Part shown: piece by piece, positions 29,963 through 40,790 of the stretch
Numbering within the stretch: the stretch's first letter is position 1
Layout of the letters: the number at the start of each line of letters is the position of its first letter
Assembly (NCBI RefSeq): GCF_905147045.1
Contig: NC_065913.1
Coordinates: forward strand, 8,952,501-9,016,500
From: Nymphalis io
Taxonomy: Eukaryota > Arthropoda > Insecta > Lepidoptera > Nymphalidae
Reading direction: 5' to 3'
DNA length: 64,000 nucleotides
Position numbers and translations under genes: made by a program
The notes under the pieces: model-generated
What the model was told of the DNA's origin: nothing
The model's database searches: none
Seen by the model: the letters and a program-made list of their open reading frames with translations, nothing else

Positions 29963-30322
29963 TAAAAAATATATTTATAAGGCTTCGTATCCAGATGTTT
30001 TTGATTCGATTATCATGTAGAGATCCTATACGTGTGTAGTCGTAATAAGGAGATGACGCCTTATCCCAGCTGTGGGTAAAAATGCTGTTACATTTTTAAA
30101 CAAATTAAATGATACCTACTCAGTCGCGACAAAAACCGACTTTGTTAATATTATATTGTAATATCATTTATTTTATCCTCAGATAAATATTTTATGGTCA
30201 AGAAACTTAGTTGTTATTACAATGGCAGTATAAAATTTGATCTTGAAATTGTAATGACGTCATTGGTTGATGGTATGTTAGCTGTTTGTAGTGCGCAATA
30301 CAATAATTTTTCTTTTCTACAG

Positions 30323-30438
30323 TTGAACTCGATAACGGTAGAGGGAGCGCTCGCCTGAACATGTTCAGGCATTTGCACGAAGTGAAAAGTGGTAGGACGT
30401 CCTTGCTCAGCCACGGGATACTCGGCTTCGATGCTCAG
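30323..30438 (+). pseudogene. GTPBP2: GTPBP2-like exon 4, copy A
   Basis: 116 nt between a TTTTCTACAG acceptor and a GTGCGC donor. It encodes ELDNGRGSARLNMFRHLHEV and KSGRTSLLSHGILGFDAQ. It matches the switch I/G2 region of GTPBP1/2 (ELDNGRGxARxxxFRHxHE..SGRTSS). Compared with the family and the copy at 63.7 kb, three sites look mutated: Gly to Val at the junction codon, Ser to Leu in SGRTSS, and Glu to Gly in SHEI. This suggests relaxed selection. Confidence 0.85.
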
Positions 30439-30477
30439 GTGCGCTAATGATTATTTTGACGTTTATTTAAATTAAGA

Positions 30478-30960
30478 ACAATCCCCCACCCACTTGCAAA
30501 GCCCGGGCAAACACCACTGCACTTTGATGTGCTTAATTAATGGGCACATTGTCAGGAGATCTGCTTATATGGGATGAAGTATTGCTATGTATATCCATCA
30601 ACCCGCATTGAAGCAGCAAGCTAGAGCTCCAAATCACAAGTGGAGGGGAGGCCTTAGCCCAGCAGAGGCGTTATTTTTTTATAATAAGTAAATAGAAAAG
30701 AAAAGTAAAAGTAAGTTGTACACTAGAAGTGAGATTTGGAAGCATGTAAAGACATTGTTTGCGCCTGAACTCTCTCTAATTTTCACCCTGGGATTATGTA
30801 AATGTCTATGTCCCACTGCTGGGCTAATCCCTCTTCTCCCTTCGATGAGGAGCTTATTCCAATACGCTGTTCCAATTTGCCCGGGTTTGAACTCACGATC
30901 ATCGGTTAAGATTCACGCGTTCTTACCACTGGGCCATCTCGGCTACAAGTTGTCTAAACA
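30478..30960 (-). mobile_element. SINE-C-related repeats
   Basis: Two overlapping tRNA-derived repeat pieces: a GCCCGGGCAAACACCACTGCA to AGGCCTTAGCCCAGCAGAGG block, and a second ending GGCCATCTCGGCT, the reverse complement of the head AGCCGAGATGGCCCAGTGG, with B box GGTTTGAACTC. The same composite is at 50.8-51.65 kb and, inverted, at 62.8-63.64 kb. Confidence 0.7.
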
Positions 30961-31343
30961 TCTGTATCTAGTTTTCATACTCATTTTTCAATTATATTAA
31001 TCTTTGTAAAAGCTTCCGTTATTCTATTATCCAGTTGTATGATGGCGTATGTTACACCCCGTTAACGATAGATGGCGCTCATTCGAAATGTCACATTCCT
31101 GAATCGCGCTGTCTAGATATTCGCTACGGAGTATATATAGTGTAGAAGTGATTGTTTTTGTAATGTAATAAAATGTAGTTTCATTTACCTAATCCCAGGT
31201 ATCAGTGTTGCAGGACTATCGATAGTTTGACCTCGAAAACTATTATCGACAGTACTTCCGAAAGTATCGTCTTGTGTCAATATTGTCGATATTATCGATA
31301 GTTACTATAGCTCTCTGTTCACAATACTATTGGTAACTCGTTT

Positions 31344-31720
31344 GCCTGCCTCGTTGGTCTAGTGGCTTGATATAAGACCGCAGACCCCGGAGGTCCTGGG
31401 TTCAATACCCAGGTCGGGCCAATAAAAAGTTATTGGGTTTTTCTGTCAGAAAATTCTCAGTAGCAGCCCGGAGTCTGGAAGTTGGAAGTGTGTACATTCC
31501 CGTGCCTCGGAAAGCACGTAAAGCCGTTGGTCCTGCGCCTGAACTCTTTCCGGTCGTGTCGGATCGCCGTCCCATCGGATTATGAGAGTTAGGCAATAGA
31601 GAGTGCACCTGTGTTTGCACTCGCACTTGTGCACTAAAATATCTCCTGCGTAGTTGGCTAATCTCTCTTCAGATTGGCCGCCGTGGGCGAAATCGGTCTG
31701 GAGGACATTATTATTATTAA
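31344..31720 (+). mobile_element. SINE-B copy with intact promoter boxes
   Basis: GCCTCGTTGGTCTAGTGGCTTG is followed by GGGTTCAATACCCAGG. The A and B boxes are 30-40 bp apart, as needed for Pol III. It is preceded by a patch rich in CTATCGATAG (31210-31310), and the same order is found at 51.9-52.4 kb. Confidence 0.85.
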
Positions 31721-31849
31721 TACTATTGATAACAGCAATCCATAGAAATTCATTCGATAGTAACGATTTAATAAAACTTCATTAATAATAGTGTTGTTAC
31801 TGGGCCTACTACATTACTTATCTTGAGAAAGCAATAATATAATAATAAT

Positions 31850-32126
31850 AATAATAATATTGGACATTATTCACACACGGTCATCTGATCCCAAATTAAG
31901 CAGAGCTTGTGTTATGGAAACCAGATACTTGCCTTTCACGCCAAAGGTCGTGGGTTCGATTCCCACCCAGGACAGACATTTGTGTGCATGAACATGTCTG
32001 TTTGTCCTGAGTCTGGGTGTAATTATCTATATAAGTATGTATTTACAAAAGAAAAGTAGTATATGTAGTATATCAGTTGTCTGGTTGCCATAGTACAAGC
32101 TTTGCTTAGTTTCGGATCAGATATAT
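31850..32126. mobile_element. Inverted pair of SINE-A pieces at the start of the copy A duplication
   Basis: A minus-strand SINE-A tail (31858-31944) runs head-on into a plus-strand SINE-A (31928-32126) whose B box is GTGGGTTCGATTCCCAC. From about 31928 the sequence matches 59598 onward at near identity, so the copy A/B duplication begins inside this SINE. Confidence 0.8.
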
Positions 32127-32171
32127 ATATATATATAGTTGAACGCAAAACACAGTAGTGTCGGCCGGCAG

Positions 32172-32267
32172 GGTGGCCGTGTTCCCGGTGAGCTGCGAGG
32201 CCTCAACGCGCTGCCTGCGTGCCTGCTGGCGCTGGCGCCGCGCCGCGACCTGCAGCGCTCCGAGGAC
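32172..32267 (+). pseudogene. GTPBP2: GTPBP2-like exon 8, copy A (10-bp deletion)
   Basis: The homologous exon at 59815 is 106 nt; this one is 96 nt. Ten bases are lost after VAVFPVSC, shifting the frame, and a G-to-C change turns RGD into RRD. The acceptor CGGCAG and donor GTGAGT are kept. The exon encodes the end of the G domain (VFPVS..GxGLxxLxxxL in the family). Confidence 0.85.
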
Positions 32268-32347
32268 GTGAGTGAACCATATGTTGCGCAGTTGACTAGT
32301 ATCCTTTTTATTAAATTATAAATGTTATAATTTATGTCACTTTACAG

Positions 32348-32462
32348 GAGGCGTGCGAGTTTCAAATAGACGAAATTTTCCACGTAGGGGACTCGACGGG
32401 GCCCGTCGTGGGGGGACTGCTCGCGCGAGGGCGACTCTACGAGGGCGACGAACTTATCATAG
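32348..32462 (+). pseudogene. GTPBP2: GTPBP2-like exon 9, copy A
   Basis: 115 nt, coding for EACEFQIDEIFHVGDSTGPV and VGGLLARGRLYEGDELIIG. This matches FQVDEIYTV..VGTVVGGTL..G..REGDQL of GTPBP2, the first beta-barrel (domain 2 of translational GTPases). It is open, and closer to the family than copy B, which has Lys for Glu and Asn for Asp. Confidence 0.85.
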
Positions 32463-32529
32463 GTGCGTTGCGTTCTGTTAGTTGTGAGATGAATAGAGCG
32501 ACGTATATTTAACACCACCCCCCCCCCCC

Positions 32530-32718
32530 ACGATATACCGCAACCGCGTCCCGTGCGGCAGCGTGCGCGCGGGACAGTCGGCGTCGCTGGGCCTGGGTCG
32601 CTTCCCGCCGGGACTGCGGTAGGGCATGGTGCTGCTAGCGCGGCCGGGGGGCTACGCCGCGGGACACGAGCGGCCCACCTTCGGAGGCTGTCCGCCCGGG
32701 ACTTGCAGAGGACGACAG
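32530..32718 (+). pseudogene. GTPBP2: GTPBP2-like exon 10, copy A (acceptor lost, stop)
   Basis: The 3' part of the exon is present (RAGQSASLGLGRFPPGL, ARPGGYAAGHERPTFGG). About 42 bp including the acceptor AG and the start GPLESGEFVEI are missing after a C-run. Fifteen extra bases interrupt RNRVRAG, and CAG of RQGMV is TAG near 32621. Copy B is open at all these places. Clearly non-functional. Confidence 0.88.
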
Positions 32719-33212
32719 GTGGGTCGCTAATTCAAACCTTATTACTAAAAAAAACTTACATGTATTTAAGACAGAATATATATACGCGGCCAGTAGTGCT
32801 ATTCTAGAATTTTAGATTCATCACTCTCCGGTGAAATGTTGACATGATGATGATGAGTGAGAGAATGTTCTTACAGAGTAGCCATACTGGTTGTAGCTTT
32901 ATATTTAAAATTATATTATACAAACGATTTAAAAAGGCTTTTTTGAATAACGTTTCTACCGCCATGGCAATACTTAGTATTATTGTGTGCTAGTTTGAAA
33001 GATGAGTTAGACAGTGTAACTATAGGCACAAGAGACTTAATATCTTAGTTCCCAAGGTTGATGGCGCATTACGATGTTAGGGGTGGTTAATAGACTGTGA
33101 CAAAGTCTATGGGTAGTGACGACCACTTACCATAAGGTGGTCATTTGCCAGCGTACCTATACGAAATTAAAAAAGTGATATATTTTTTTATTTTCAAAAT
33201 TCATCGTTACAG

Positions 33213-33484
33213 ATATCAGAACTAGTCCACTCGTCGTAAGCTTCGGACAAAAGAATCGAAAGAACGCGAGGAGACAGAACAAGAATATCCTCCAGGACAT
33301 CGCCAACGTGAAGAACAGCCTCACGAAGACATCGGACACGAAGTGCACGAACGTGTACGTGCCGGACGACGGGAGCAAGTACAGCGACGCGCACGTGACG
33401 AGCGACACGCAGGGCAAGTGCGTGTGTGACGACCTGGTATTCCTCGAAGACCCAAACGACCCTAGACGCTGTATATACTTTCAG
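33213..33484 (+). pseudogene. GTPBP2: GTPBP2-like exon 11, copy A (stop and frameshift)
   Basis: 272 nt against 270 in copy B. TAA at 33237-33239 replaces CAA, and two extra bases follow in GGACAAAAG. The downstream part NILQDIANVKNSLTKTSD, VYVPDDGSKYSD and FLEDPNDPRRCIYFQ is open. The exon encodes a ~90-residue insertion between the two C-terminal barrels that I do not recognise from other GTPBP2 proteins. Confidence 0.85.
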
Positions 33485-33857
33485 GTGAGCAGAAAACTCT
33501 ACTCGTTTTTAAAAGATTAGCAAACCTTAGATATGCGATTCCACGCGATTCGCTATCAGCTCTGCTGTATTGTACACCACAAACACTTCTCGATCAATAT
33601 ATCTCTATATATAACACGACACTGTTACACTTAACCACTTATATACACTTTAGTTTTACTTACAAAGTTCCGATAACAACTTCACAGATAACCAAAAGGC
33701 TAAATTTTTCGCGAATCCATAGTCAATACCACAGAATATTAAGATTTCGACCAAATTTCAAGGTCAAAGTTGCTTATATACTCTATTTGCTATTGGAATC
33801 GACTATAGACTTGTATATGTTTGCACAGCACATTGTGTGTGTGTGTTTTTTTATCCG

Positions 33858-34115
33858 TAACAGCACGTGAATGTCCTACTGCTGGGCTTAAGGCCTCCTC
33901 TCCCTTTTTTGAGGAGAAGGTTTGGAGCTTATTCCACCACGCTGCTCCAGTGCGGTTTGATGGAATACACATGTGGCAGAATTTCAGTGAAATTAGACAC
34001 ATGCAGGTTTCCTCACGATGTTTTCCTTCATCGTAAAGTACGAGATGAATTATAATCACAAATTAAGTACATGAAAATTCAGTGGTGCCTGGATCATCTC
34101 GGCTGTTTTTTTATA
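33858..34115 (-). mobile_element. SINE-C copy in an intron (copy A)
   Basis: From ACTGCTGGGCTTAAGGCC and GCAGGTTTCCTCACGATG to GGATCATCTCGGCT. The B-box part is deleted. It is present at the same place in copy B (61539-61796), so it predates the duplication. Confidence 0.75.
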
Positions 34116-34191
34116 TGCTAGCAATATTAGTACAGACTGTGCAATATAATATGTAATGCGGTCATGAATTAAATTTGATTGAATGTAACAG

Positions 34192-34287
34192 GCATCCGTG
34201 CATGTCCTGAGACACTCCACGGCCATCTACCCAGGGTTCCAGTGCTCTGTGCATGTCGGGAACGTGCGTCAGACGGCCATTATCGAG
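34192..34287 (+). pseudogene. GTPBP2: GTPBP2-like exon 12, copy A
   Basis: 96 nt, coding for ASVHVLRHSTAIYPGFQCSV and HVGNVRQTAIIE, between TAACAG and GTAACG. HVG(N/S)(V/I)RQTA is strongly conserved in GTPBP1/2 domain 3. Identical to the copy B exon. Open, but downstream of disrupted exons. Confidence 0.88.
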
Positions 34288-34404
34288 GTAACGAATACAT
34301 ACATCAAACTCACTTTGCGGAATGGAATTAAATAGTTTAATTTTGGTATAATTTGTGGTGTTGCATAAAATACTTAAGTATGATAATGATATTTATTTTT
34401 TTAT

Positions 34405-34705
34405 GTTATATTCCTGTTTAGCGGTAGAATATCTGATGAGTGGATGGTACCTACCCAGGCAGGTTTGCACAATGCCCTTACCACCAGTTACCACACACTC
34501 ATAATATATTCTGCCGCCAAACAGCAATAGCATTGTTGTTGGTGAGTAAAACAGTGTAACTGCAGGCACGAGGGACATAACATCTTAGTTCCCAAGGTTG
34601 GTGACGCATTGGTGAGGTAAGCGATGGTTAATATTTATTGCGGTGTCAATGTCTATGGGCGGTGGTGACCACTTACCATCGGGTTGCTCATCTCATCGCT
34701 GACCA
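34405..34705 (+). mobile_element. Older dispersed repeat D in an intron (copy A)
   Basis: A diverged repeat D with GCGGTAGAATATCTGATGAG and ACCACTTACCATCGGGTTGC, shared with copy B at 62.1-62.4 kb. It is placed just before exon 13. Confidence 0.6.
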
Positions 34706-34726
34706 CGGGTATATTTTTCGCTTTAG

Positions 34727-34854
34727 GGTATAATGTCTCCGAACAACGTGCTGAGGGCGGGCGAGGGGGCCTCCGTGCTGTTCAGGTTCGCCCGCTGTCC
34801 GGAGTACCTCGTGCGGGGCCGCCGGCTGCTGTTCACGGCGGGGCTGGGGACCAG
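34727..34854 (+). pseudogene. GTPBP2: GTPBP2-like exon 13, copy A
   Basis: 128 nt, coding for GIMSPNNVLRAGEGASVLFR and FARCPEYLVRGRRLLFTAGL, between CTTTAG and GTACCG. It matches the family's LRTGEKAxVRFRFxxxPEYL..G..LLFREG. Open. Confidence 0.88.
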
Positions 34855-34989
34855 GTACCGCTCAACGAACCCAACGATAACTTCTAATTACAGTTGAATT
34901 GTTGAGCCAATAAAGTATATCGTCAGCTCAGTGTTGGTATCCGAGATCGCTAGCTCCACCGACTTTCACATATTTAATTTATAAGTGTT

Positions 34990-35410
34990 CGGTGAAGGAA
35001 ATCCATGCATCGAAGCAGGTTGTGGAATAAGCTCAAACCTTCTCCTGAGAAGGAGAGGTTTTAGCCCAGCTGTGGGACATTTATATACTGTAACTGTTTT
35101 GAATCATGTTGGAATAAGTTTTGTTCTTAAGAAGAGATATCTTCGACCAACAGACACTTTTGTACTTTACTAGCAAAACCCGGTAGGTGGCTGTTAATGT
35201 GGTACAGCGCCATCTAGCGGCGTTACAACGAAGTGGATATTATAAAATCATCCATGAGACATACATCTAAATTTCAACTATGATGGTGATTCAAACGGTC
35301 CGAACTCAATTAATCACAAACAGATACACAAAGGAGAAGGTTCTCCTTAAAAGGGAGAGGAGGCCTTAGTCCAGCAATGGGACATTAACAGGCTGTTACT
35401 GTTACTGTAG
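34990..35410. repeat. Partial SINE-C pieces between exons 13 and 14
   Basis: Two fragments with AGGAGAGG..TTAGCCCAGC..GGGACAT (35040-35085) and AGGAGGCCTTAGTCCAGCAA (35360-35380). At 35134 copies A and B part company. In B a full SINE-C head starts at 62816. Confidence 0.6.
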
Positions 35411-35458
35411 ATACACAAACAGCCATTTTTATATATTAACGAAATTGTTTTGTTACAG

Positions 35459-35501
35459 AGCCATCGGCCGGGTCACGCAAACCTTCCCGTACATACCATG
35501 A
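35459..35501 (+). pseudogene. GTPBP2: GTPBP2-like terminal exon 14, copy A
   Basis: After TTGTTACAG the frame from exon 13 continues RAIGRVTQTFPYIP and stops at TGA 35499-35501. G(I/V)GxVT near the C-terminus is the family pattern. The only terminal exon in the window. Confidence 0.8.
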
Positions 35502-37202
35502 ATTCTATAGAACACGGCTCCAATGTAAAATTCGAGATCTCTATAGAATATTCTAGATAAATTAAATATATTAATTGTATCTGTAACCAGTTTTCTTGTC
35601 GTGTTCACTTCATGATTGCGTGGGGGGCGTTTCGCCTTGCGGATTAAATTACAAAAAAGGACAAACGATGATGGTATTTTTATGTTACATAAACAGTGTT
35701 GCCAACCTCTTAGAAGCATCCTCCTGACGGATGAATTGAAACAAATACAAAATACATTTATAATATGATGTTAAAAAAAAGCAAATCAAGTACTGCATTA
35801 GTAAACTTGAAATATACTCAATTAAATGAAGCTGAAGAGTTAATCCCCGGATTCTCTCCGGAAATTAAATTTTCTTTAAAAAATGTTCCTCCTAAAAAAT
35901 GTCTGACCTGAAAATATCCTATTTGATTTCATCTGACATAGCCCTATTTAGGGGGAAAACCCCCAAGTTGGCAACACTGTATAAAAAAATGTGGACCATC
36001 CATATAAACTTTAATATATGGATTTAACACTAGCGGACAAATTTTTAATAAACCATCATATGTGATCGAGCAAATTTTCACTCATAACTCATTTTTATTC
36101 AGTCAGTTAATTAATCAGTGTCAGAGTTTTTATTACGTATATAACATACATGCAAAACGTCTATAAAATATAATACATCCAATTTCTAGTTAATATTAAA
36201 TAATTATATAACTAGGTTTATGAAATAACGTACTTACACAATGGATATTACATCTTGGTTCCCAATGTTGGTGGCACATTGACAATATAAATGATGGTTA
36301 ATATTTCTCAATGACGCGGTGGAGAATTACCACCAAAATTACATTAGCCTTCCTATTCGAAATTAAAAAAGAGAAACAGAAATCGCAACAGTAAAAGGTT
36401 ATAAGTCTTTATATTTGAAAATATGTACATTCAAAAACATTAAATTCTTAGTTATACCATGTTTGCCTATCTACCCTTCCGTGACGCCACGGTGACAGGA
36501 CTATGATAATCTTATCGTATGTTAAATTGTTACAATAATAACTTATTTAGAAGTTAGTTGACTTAAAATTTCAAATAAACTGAGATTTAAATTAAATATT
36601 CTTATTTAAAATCAAAATAGCACTATGTACGTGTTAATATTGTATTTAATACACCTTTTACAATTAGTTGAAATGTATATTTAGTATATTCCAATAGTAG
36701 GAGTAAATATAAACTAACTTTATATTTCCATATCCCGTGATAGTCGCTAATAGCTCAGCTTAACTACTTTATCGAATAAAACGCAATTTTTTCGCAAATC
36801 CATAATGAATATCACAGATAACTCAAAATCTCGACCAATGATATCGCGCCAATTCAATGTCGGTTGTTAATTTGCCTTTGTCTACTCTTGTGGCTTTTTT
36901 ATTAATATACTAGTTATTTTCTATTCAAATGAAATAACATATTTATATGCATACATATATAACGTAACTGTTTTTAAAATGATAATCACGCCCCAAGGAA
37001 CAAATCTTTAGGTTTGTATTTTTTTTTTTTTGTTAATGGTAGCTCTTACAATGCCGATGTTACTTTTGCATTATGCCGCGCTGATATGTAAGACTCCAAT
37101 AAAAATTGATTATAAATTTAAAACAATAATGTTGTACGGTAAAATAATTTTTGTATTTATTTAAAAAATAAAACATGCTTAGCATTTTAAAAACACAAAC
37201 GT
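35502..37202. other. No recognisable gene
   Basis: Probable 3' flank of copy A. It contains a short, degraded repeat D tail near 36235-36365 and otherwise AT-rich sequence. No ORF matches a known family. Confidence 0.5.
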
Positions 37203-39370
37203 CATGACGCCATTTTGAATTACAATTTTGGCGCCATTAATATAATCACTACCTCAAGAGGTAAACCAAAATTAGCTTTCATATTTTTGTATTTAAACTT
37301 TGTACATTAAATGATAGATCCAGTTCCTGTTTATAAATTGCAATTTTAAGTTAATGATACATATTTATATAACATTACGATATCTAACTATCAATGATCG
37401 GATTATTTAATGCCGATTTTACTTTAGACGATATGACATTGAATTTTTATGATTTGTATTAATTAATATTTTTATAGCTATCTGTGGTATCGATATTAAT
37501 TAAACTACAATAATATTAAACATAATTTAATAAAAGCAATTAATGGTTGATAAGTATGGGATAAATCGTTTTTCAATATAAGGGCGCAATAAGATTTTTT
37601 TTAAACAAAGATAATTAGTATCATTTACGTTTTTGGTCTAAGAAAACGTGTCGCGTTAAAAGTTATTTTTTTAAATAAAAAAACATATTCAAACCTTTAC
37701 TAACCTGATTATTATATTACACATAACAAATTAAAAAAAATTGCAGCATAAAATAATGTTAATTATATATAAATTAAAAAATAAACATCCAGGTATTTAG
37801 GTATAAGTTGTAATAACTCGGTCATATTTTTTTGAGAACTTCAGGCATTATAAGCACGAACTATTCCCGTCAATCATATTCTGATCAGTTATAAATGTAA
37901 ATGAAATTTCGTCTATTACCTAACTTATGCAATACTAAATTTGAATATGTACCAAAACAAAATTATATATTACTATTTTGGTAATTTTTTACAAAATTCA
38001 AGCGATTCATCACTGCTTGAAAATTATATTTTATTCTTATTAGGCGCCATTTTGAATATATAAGGAATGGCCTGTGTTTAAGACTCTGCGGCAACATGAA
38101 TGGAAAAAAATACCGCTAAGCTAAATAACAATAATTATTAAAAGAATAGCAGACATCAAGAACATCAGAAATAGCATTTGAGTGATAACCATCCTCAAGA
38201 ATATTAAAAAATGCTCTGTTATGTCATATTCTGTTATTTTGAAAAGACCCCATTTTCAAATTCGTATTGTGTTATTTAAATTTATTAAAATATTAAATAT
38301 TTTTAAACATAATCATGACGCCATTTTAAATTTAAATTTTGGCGCGATTCATATTATTGTATTGTTGTATACATATCTTTTGTCGAAGTATTTAAATTTT
38401 GTACATTAAATCTAAATGATTTTTCTAGTTCCTGTAAGCTGAGATAACTTGCTATTTTAAGTTAAATATACGTATTTATGTAACACAAACGTAAGACATT
38501 TTTAAGTGACACCATTTTGAAATTCAGAAATATTTATGGGAACAAAATTAATTAAATAATTTGCTGTTTCGTTTTTCATCTGTAAAAACAATTGTAAGTA
38601 AATATTTTAATTTATAATTTGTATGAACTAAAAATACCTAAAAAGTAATCCTATTAAAAAAATGTATATTTATAAGTGTATTTTTTACATTTACTCTATA
38701 TTTATCATCAAATTTGTATTTTATATATATTCCACTAAGATTCATTTTAACTTTTATCTTCTTCTTAACGACTTTAAAATTTTCTTACATATCTTATTGT
38801 TTATACAATAATAGTCCTTATTACATAAATTTTAAACACGTATTTTATTAGATCTCTTTGCCTCAAAGTATCAATTAATCCGAATTAATTTAATTTGATA
38901 AAGTAATGGTAAGCGATGAAATGATGGTGTTAAATAATTAATTGTGTATTATCTGTGGCAGTTCGCTTAGAATATTAATTTGAAACGTGTGTTTCTTTAA
39001 TTTTTTAATTTTGTCAGAGTAAACGGCCAGTTTTAATAAAAGTTAGCTTCGTGTCATCGATTTATGAAAATTTTAGGGTGTTATTAGACTAAATTAATCT
39101 TTTTATTTAATTATGCTTTGAATAAAACGTGTGATTGTGACTTAAAAAATAAAACAATGTTTTTTACTGACTTAGAAAAATGTTATATATTAGCAAAGAT
39201 TAAAAAAAAATTTAAATCAGTCATTCAATATAAAAAAAAAAATTAAAACATTTTTTAGCACATCATTAGACTATAATAAAAATAATTAAAGTATGTTGGA
39301 TTTTTTATTTAAAATCTTTATAATTTAAGCTACACTTTGTAAAAAATAAATTGGCAATTATTGTGTCAAC
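37203..39370. repeat. 2-kb duplicated segment, copy 2, with ~1.1-kb internal repeat
   Basis: 37305-39370 matches 25990-27975. The block beginning CATGACGCCATTTT at 37201 recurs at 38314, and AATGAT..AGTTCCTG at 37309 recurs at 38414, giving a degenerate tandem period of about 1.1 kb. The copy ends at TTGTGTCAAC, where LINE-A sequence begins. Confidence 0.85.
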
Positions 39371-40383
39371 AGAGTCCAAACGCGACGACGGCCAGTACAG
39401 TCGGGAAGAATGTTCTGAACTAGCCGTCACCACCTTGCCGGCCCGCAAGATGCCTCTTCACGCCTCGTTTGAAGGAACCCGGGTTGTAAGAGGAGGGGAA
39501 CACGTAAGCTGGTAAGGAATTCCATTTTTTGGTAGTGCGACAAAGAAAGGAGTTGCCAAATTTCTTTGTGCGCGATGGAATTGATGTCACAGTTAGGCGG
39601 TGACATCGACAACCAGCTCGCGTGGACTTAAGAAGGAAGGGGGAAGCAGGAATTAGAGAGAATAATTCCTCAGAGCACTCCCCGTGATACAGTCGATAGA
39701 AAGCGCTCAGTGCTGCTATCTCGCGACGCAATTGTAAAGGTTCAAGGGTGGTTGGTACCTTTACGTCGCCAATAATGCGTACTGCACGTCGCTGCAACCG
39801 GTCCATGGCCTCCAGTAGGCACTTAGCGGAGCCATCCCAAAGGTGCGAGCAATATTCAACGCAAGATCGTACCTGTGTTTTGTATAACAGGTAGTTGTTG
39901 TGGCGTGAAAAAACGCCGCACCTTGTTCAGAACTCCGAGTTTTCGTGAAGCTGTTTTTATAATAGCCTCGATGTAATTATATGCCCTTGGACTAAGGTCG
40001 CAGCGAACGTCCATCCCCAGCATGGCGATTTTGCTTTGTATCATCAGCGGTATGCCACAGAGGGAGGGATGAGGGTGAAATGGTGTCTTTTTCGCCGTGA
40101 GAGCGCTTACCTGTGTTTTCTTGGCATTAAACTCAACAAGATTATCAGAACCCCATTTGGCAATGAGCTCTAACGTCCTATCGAGTTCAATGACAAGATT
40201 CTCCCGCCTCTCCTCAGTTTCCGCCCGCCCAGTTACTGCGCGTCCGTGGTATCCACCATGCACTGTACTATCATCTGCATAGCAATGTATGTTCCCAAGG
40301 GAGAGCATTGATATGCAAAAGAAAGAGTGTGGGAGATAGCACAGATCCCTGGGGGACCCCAGCATTCACTACATAGAATTGTG
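39371..40383 (-). mobile_element. LINE-A fragment truncated at both ends
   Basis: A minus-strand LINE-A C-terminal region and part of the RT, with HCYADD at about 40290 and the C-terminal ORF at 39806-39420. The 3' untranslated tail and poly-A are absent at 39371 and the 5' end stops at 40383 (after the VNAGVPQG region) against minisatellite. Lack of a 3' tail shows the piece was moved by rearrangement, not by insertion. Confidence 0.85.
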
Positions 40384-40630
40384 AAGAACGACACACTGTT
40401 TATGATCTCCTGGTACATTAACACTGTAATCCTAACTGAAACTAATTGACTCTTTTAATCTAATCGTTCGGTGAGACCGACTCGCTGTTTATGTTCTCCT
40501 GGTACATTAACAACGTAATCCTAATTCTAAATCTTTGAAACTAATAATAATAACATCCTGGGACATTTTTTACACACGGCCATCTGATCCCAAATTAAGC
40601 TTGTACAAAACTCGTGCTATGGAAACAATT
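40384..40630. repeat. Minisatellite units and SINE-A tail (copy of 25.66-25.89 kb)
   Basis: About 1.5 units of the 89-bp minisatellite, then TAATCCTAATTCTAAATCTTTG and a SINE-A tail, ending ACTCGTGCTATGGAAAC. It is near-identical to 25.66-25.89 kb. The first unit is broken by the LINE-A fragment junction at 40383. Confidence 0.8.
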
Positions 40631-40790
40631 ATTAAATCAAACAATTATTAAAATAAAAAAAAGATTTATTTGGCCTTCGGCCTCAAGTACATACACAATT
40701 TATGACTTTAAACAAACATAAAATAATTAGTAATTTAATTAAATCGGTAATTATTCGGGCAGAGCTTCCGCACACTTCAAAAGTTAACGT

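Noticed and set aside
31344..31420. A genuine tRNA gene
   Set aside because: The A and B boxes are present, but several copies have the same extended 350-bp body and no proper cloverleaf ends, as expected of a tRNA-derived SINE.
33821..34036. Short ORFs in the SINE-C at 33.8-34.1 and 61.5-61.7 kb
   Set aside because: They lie wholly within SINE-C repeats and recur with every copy.
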